The translations under genes and the position numbers were made by a program. The notes under the pieces are model-generated. The model was given only the letters and a program-made list of their open reading frames with translations. It ran no database searches and was not told the DNA's origin. Below are positions 60,708 through 64,000 of a stretch of DNA of 64,000 bases, one piece after another. The DNA comes from Rotaria socialis (lineage: Eukaryota; Rotifera; Eurotatoria; Philodinida; Philodinidae). Numbering within the stretch: position 1 is the first letter of the stretch; each line of letters starts with the position of its first letter. The stretch spans positions 280,591-344,590 of the forward strand of contig CAJNYU010004415.1 of NCBI GenBank assembly GCA_905331475.1, given 5' to 3'.

Positions 60708-61358
60708 ATGGCTGTTGTTATAATTTTTCTTCAATACTTGTGGGAAGTATTGAAACACAAGTATTTTATTATTGTGGCCGGTTTTCGAATAAATTACTTA
60801 CTTCGATCGACATCGTATAGAGTTTCCTACAGACGACTTTTTCTTCATGATATATCCAAACTAGGGAAAAGCGAATTTTGGCCCTATGCCGAATACTTTT
60901 GTGGAAGTAAAGACATCAATCAAAAGAAACATGATGCATTCCATGTAGCTTGGTTACATCATGTTGCTCATAATGATCATCATTGTGAACATTTCATTTC
61001 AAATTATTCTCAAATAGCTAAACAATTACGAAATAATCCAGAATTAGCTCAAAACTATTTAAGAGAAATGCCCGATGATGCTATTGTAGAATTGGTTGTT
61101 GATAATGTGGCTGCCACTCGATCGTACGAAGGATATTGGCCTAATGGGGATCAAAAGGATGGATGGACATATATGACAAAATACTTCAATCATTATGTTC
61201 TTCATCCAAAAACTCGTATCAAATTTGGTGCTCTCCTTTGTGCTCTCGGTTATACTCAAGTATTACCTAACGAATTCGATTGGACACAAATGTATCGATC
61301 CGATATATCTTCTGATGATCGGATGAAACTTGCACAACTCAAAGCACTAGTAAACTGA
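60708..61358 (+). CDS. DUF5662-like protein, intronless, 216 aa
   Basis: Single open frame from ATG at 60708. After about 40 residues with a hydrophobic N-terminus the protein has a His/Asp-rich core: FLHDISKLGKSEFWPYAEYF, then HDAFHVAWLHHVAHNDHHCE, then MPDDAIVELVVDN and TYMTKYFNHYVLHPKTRIKF. The HD plus clustered His pattern, and DLSK-like and ARSYEGYWP-like blocks, resemble the DUF5662 family of bacteria and large DNA viruses. This assignment is from memory of the family and needs a profile search. The pattern suggests a metal-binding HD-type hydrolase fold of unknown substrate. The lack of introns contrasts with most neighbours. Confidence 0.65.
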   Translation: MAVVIIFLQYLWEVLKHKYFIIVAGFRINYLLRSTSYRVSYRRLFLHDISKLGKSEFWPYAEYFCGSKDINQKKHDAFHVAWLHHVAHNDHHCEHFISNYSQIAKQLRNNPELAQNYLREMPDDAIVELVVDNVAATRSYEGYWPNGDQKDGWTYMTKYFNHYVLHPKTRIKFGALLCALGYTQVLPNEFDWTQMYRSDISSDDRMKLAQLKALVN

Positions 61359-63345
61359 ATCAATTCGAACACCTTTTTTTTAAAGGGTGTGATTAACTCA
61401 GAAAGAAGATTCTCACTTAAAAAAAAACGTTTTTTTAACAACTTTTATGAATCTTAAGTCGATCACTTAATTTTACATTAACCCTTTACGACCGGATGTG
61501 TTGTCATTTGGCAACATTGTGCCAATATTTTAGGAAAGGTCTAGTTATACTGTGGATAGATAGCGAATCCATGGTTCAATAATTACTACAACACATTTTA
61601 GAACAAACTCATAGTCCATAAAGTAAAACAAAAACGTTCAGTTGAGAAAATGACCGGATCCTTCCTGAATACCCATCAAGAAAAGGTGAATCTTTTCATT
61701 TACTCATACCAGAAAAAAAACATACAAAATATATATGATGCATTTTCATAGCTTTGCCTAGCTTCAAATGGAGTTTTCTATGAAAAAACACCAGCATGGT
61801 AGTATTGCAGCTCTCGAAGGCTTGGATGTAGAGAAATAGAAGATCTACATAAATACGTATCCTGATGCCCACCAACACAAAAACACAAACAGCTACTTTT
61901 TCCTCAAGTTCAACGTATGCCAAATTTTTCATACAAAAGTGGATTTGAATCGCGGAGAAACTGTTCAGGCGTATCGTATATTTTTTTCTACGCTTTTTCT
62001 TGAATGATTAAATGAAAAGAACGTAAAATAGTGAATTTTGGTGATCAAAAACGAAAAATGAATTTTCCAAATAAAGCCATTCAACATAGAAGCATCATTT
62101 TATTTTGAGAAATAGTTTCTTGCTATCTCTATGTCAGGATAAGAGATTTAACTATGTCGCTTCTGAGAGCCGGCTGGAAAGAGTTAAACGAAGGAAATTT
62201 CAATAATAAAAAAACTATCATCAATAATTAATATTTTAAATAGATAGTCATATTCAGCATCGGGTTTTTACTTGATGTGTTGAGTGTCATGATTGAGTAT
62301 TCCAGTGAAAATATTAGAAAGAAAACAATTTGTTCAACAAAATGGCATGTAATATGAATACATTGTAAATCCAGCTCTTGTAAAAGAAAAGCGCAAAATT
62401 GTAGGTAAAGGAAGGACATCAAATCGTATTCGACGACTTCTGACGGTCTGTCAACCAACTCTACTTGATCATGTTCTTAGTTACATTTGAAAACAAATAA
62501 ACAACCATCTGATGACGTGTGACGTCATTCGTTTCAATCCTGTCCACTAAATGAGGTCATATGTATATGCATATACATGTTCCCCACATCTATAGATAAA
62601 GAAACCATTACAAGTAACGACATATGGAGACCAAACGATGTATTTTATACTTCATTTTCTTCTTTTCTTATACTAAAATATCTCTATCGAAATTGTAATT
62701 CTTTCTTCAACTTTTATCCCTTTTTTCTCTAAAATAGTGTTACTATAACTCAAAATGGTTTTTTTTTTTTTTTTGTGAGACTACAGAGACGATGTTCGTC
62801 TAAGTCTATCTCCCCTGGCTTTCTTATATATGTATGCCCTCTTCTCCACCCAGGATAAATAAAATAAAGCAATAAAAGAAATAAATAATATGAATACATT
62901 GGATACTGAATTCTTTCTTTGTCATCATTTTTCGTCTACTCAAAGGTGAATATTTACATTGTTGCTATGTATAATCCTTCTTCCTAGCACTCATATTTGA
63001 AAGCAACTTGGAGAAAAAAAGGCAAAAAAAAAACAGAACAGAAAGTGTTGTCAGATTGCAAAATATAAGAAGCAAGTCATTTGAAAAAAAAAGTGCACGG
63101 CAGAAGTAACCGAAATTTTTATTTTCAATAATACATTGCAACTTTCAAGGACACTTTGATTTCCAACATTTCATTGTGGTGAGTAAATTTTTGGGGTGGG
63201 TGTTGAACTCAACAAAGCCATAGATTTTTGCATTTCTGATTATGAGGGAAAAGCTAATATCGTTCGCTTTTTTTCTTAGTTTTCAATCGAAAAATTCTAT
63301 CGATCAATTTATTCGCAATTTTAAATAATAAATTTAAAAAAACTA
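61359..63345. other. Intergenic stretch, 2 kb
   Basis: AT-rich, with a T18 run at 62760-62776. Nothing recognisable as coding was found; open frames at 61696-61932 and 62228-62458 (minus) have no support. Confidence 0.4.
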
Positions 63346-64000
63346 ATGGCTGCAAAATTTGTCGATATCGATGAACAAAACCCTACGAAACGTTTTTCTG
63401 ATATAGCGGGAGAGCCTTGCCGAATGTTGATGCCTATTCAAGGCTACGAGAAAAAACCTCTTGTTCCACTCGAAGAGGCCGTAGAACCCATTGTTGAGTA
63501 TGTCCCTGATGTGAAACGAATGGCCTACGTTGCGAAAATGAAATGTGCAGAGCTTTCGCCCGGCAGACTATCTATTGATGAAGCAGCCTCCATTACACTC
63601 TATTCAATGGAATGGGAGCCGCAAGACGAATGTCTTTACTATGTTTTAAATCAAACTCTACGCAATGAAAATCGACAAAAACTAAAACCTTGGTTTCTTT
63701 TTCTCCGATTGATTCTTACTGCGTTGGCGCAACTCCCATCAATCACTGCGAATGTCTTTCGTGGTGTTAAACGAGACATGAGAAAAGAATATCCCGAAGG
63801 AAGAACATTTGTCTGGTGGGGATTCAGTTCTTGTACATCTAAGCTAAATGTACTACAGAACGAACAATTTTTGGGTAAAACCGGACCAAGAACATTCTTT
63901 ACGATTGAATGTGATAGTGGCAAGGATATTCGAAAATATTCTTCGATTCAAAACGAACACGAAATTCTTCTACTAGCTGCAAGGCAATTTCGAGTCGAGG
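63346..64000 (+). CDS. R-S-E mono-ADP-ribosyltransferase, truncated by window end
   Basis: The open frame starts at ATG 63346 and runs uninterrupted off the window (218 codons seen). The catalytic triad is visible: Arg139 in NVFRGVKRD, Ser161-Ser162 in WWGFSSCTS, and the ExE pair Glu204 and Glu206 in NEHEILLL. The intact ExE predicts arginine-directed NAD+ ADP-ribosyltransferase activity, in contrast to the ART-TPR gene at 7949, which has Asp at the first position. There is no signal peptide, so the protein is probably intracellular. The sequence ends just after AARQFRVE, so any C-terminal domain is unknown. No intron is seen in the visible part. Confidence 0.88.
   Translation, partial: MAAKFVDIDEQNPTKRFSDIAGEPCRMLMPIQGYEKKPLVPLEEAVEPIVEYVPDVKRMAYVAKMKCAELSPGRLSIDEAASITLYSMEWEPQDECLYYVLNQTLRNENRQKLKPWFLFLRLILTALAQLPSITANVFRGVKRDMRKEYPEGRTFVWWGFSSCTSKLNVLQNEQFLGKTGPRTFFTIECDSGKDIRKYSSIQNEHEILLLAARQFRVE

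Noticed and set aside
1-64000. tRNA, rRNA, CRISPR arrays, telomeric repeats or transposase genes
   Set aside because: Looked for on reading; none recognised. A covariance-model scan would be needed to exclude small RNA genes.

Overview
This window looks like nuclear DNA of a small metazoan, most likely a bdelloid rotifer; that identification is inference. It is AT-rich. Introns are mostly about 45-75 nt with GT...AG ends. The genes are animal orthologues: RUNDC1, an NMU/pyrokinin-type GPCR, a KChIP-like calcium sensor, SLC35B3, TP53INP, MED18, POLR1E, HIRIP3, fibrillarin, hormone-sensitive lipase, KCTD2/5/17, AMD1 and MIF. Two R-S-E ADP-ribosyltransferase genes, one fused to kinesin-light-chain-type TPRs, are of a kind known to be expanded in bdelloids. 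Exon boundaries were read by eye from splice signals, reading frame and family resemblance. In every joined model except HIRIP3 the exon lengths sum to a clean frame.

Layout. 0.8-5.6 kb, minus strand: RUNDC1 and an unrecognised two-exon gene. 7.1-10.7 kb: a foldback element in front of an intronless ART-TPR gene. 11.5-12.1 kb: a single-pass membrane protein. 13.6-15.5 kb, minus: KChIP-like calcium sensor. 17.4 kb: a small basic protein. 18.6-20.6 kb, minus: neuropeptide GPCR. 21.0-21.7 kb: a 688-bp loopless palindrome. 21.7-26.4 kb: gene-poor, with a hairpin repeat cluster. 26.4-28.1 kb: divergent pair, an unrecognised 130-aa protein and an alpha/beta hydrolase. 29.0-31.8 kb, minus: SLC35B3 with a foldback in its first intron. 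32.6-33.5 kb, minus: TP53INP. 34.3-41.3 kb, plus: MED18, POLR1E and HIRIP3, the last two only 72 bp apart, a possible trans-spliced operon. 41.9-43.0 kb, minus: mitochondrial carrier. 45.3-48.3 kb, plus: fibrillarin and an EF-hand protein. 50.0-54.0 kb, plus: hormone-sensitive lipase with two alternative catalytic terminal exons. 54.8-58.4 kb, plus: KCTD2/5/17 and AMD1. 58.9-61.4 kb: a 71-aa membrane microprotein and MIF (minus), then an intronless DUF5662-like gene (plus). 63.3 kb to the end: a second ADP-ribosyltransferase cut by the window edge.

Most genes serve unrelated housekeeping roles: nucleolar rRNA synthesis and modification (POLR1E, fibrillarin), transcription (MED18), histone chaperoning (HIRIP3), lipid mobilisation (LIPE), polyamine synthesis (AMD1) and sulfation donor transport (SLC35B3). 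The accessory layer consists of the two ADP-ribosyltransferases, three long inverted repeats, the intronless DUF5662-like gene and the bacterial/plant-style hydrolase. No CRISPR array, rRNA or tRNA was recognised. The most notable structures are the duplicated lipase terminal exon, the ART-TPR gene with an 84-residue super-repeat, the fibrillarin GAR domain split into seven phase-1 mini-exons, and the palindrome.
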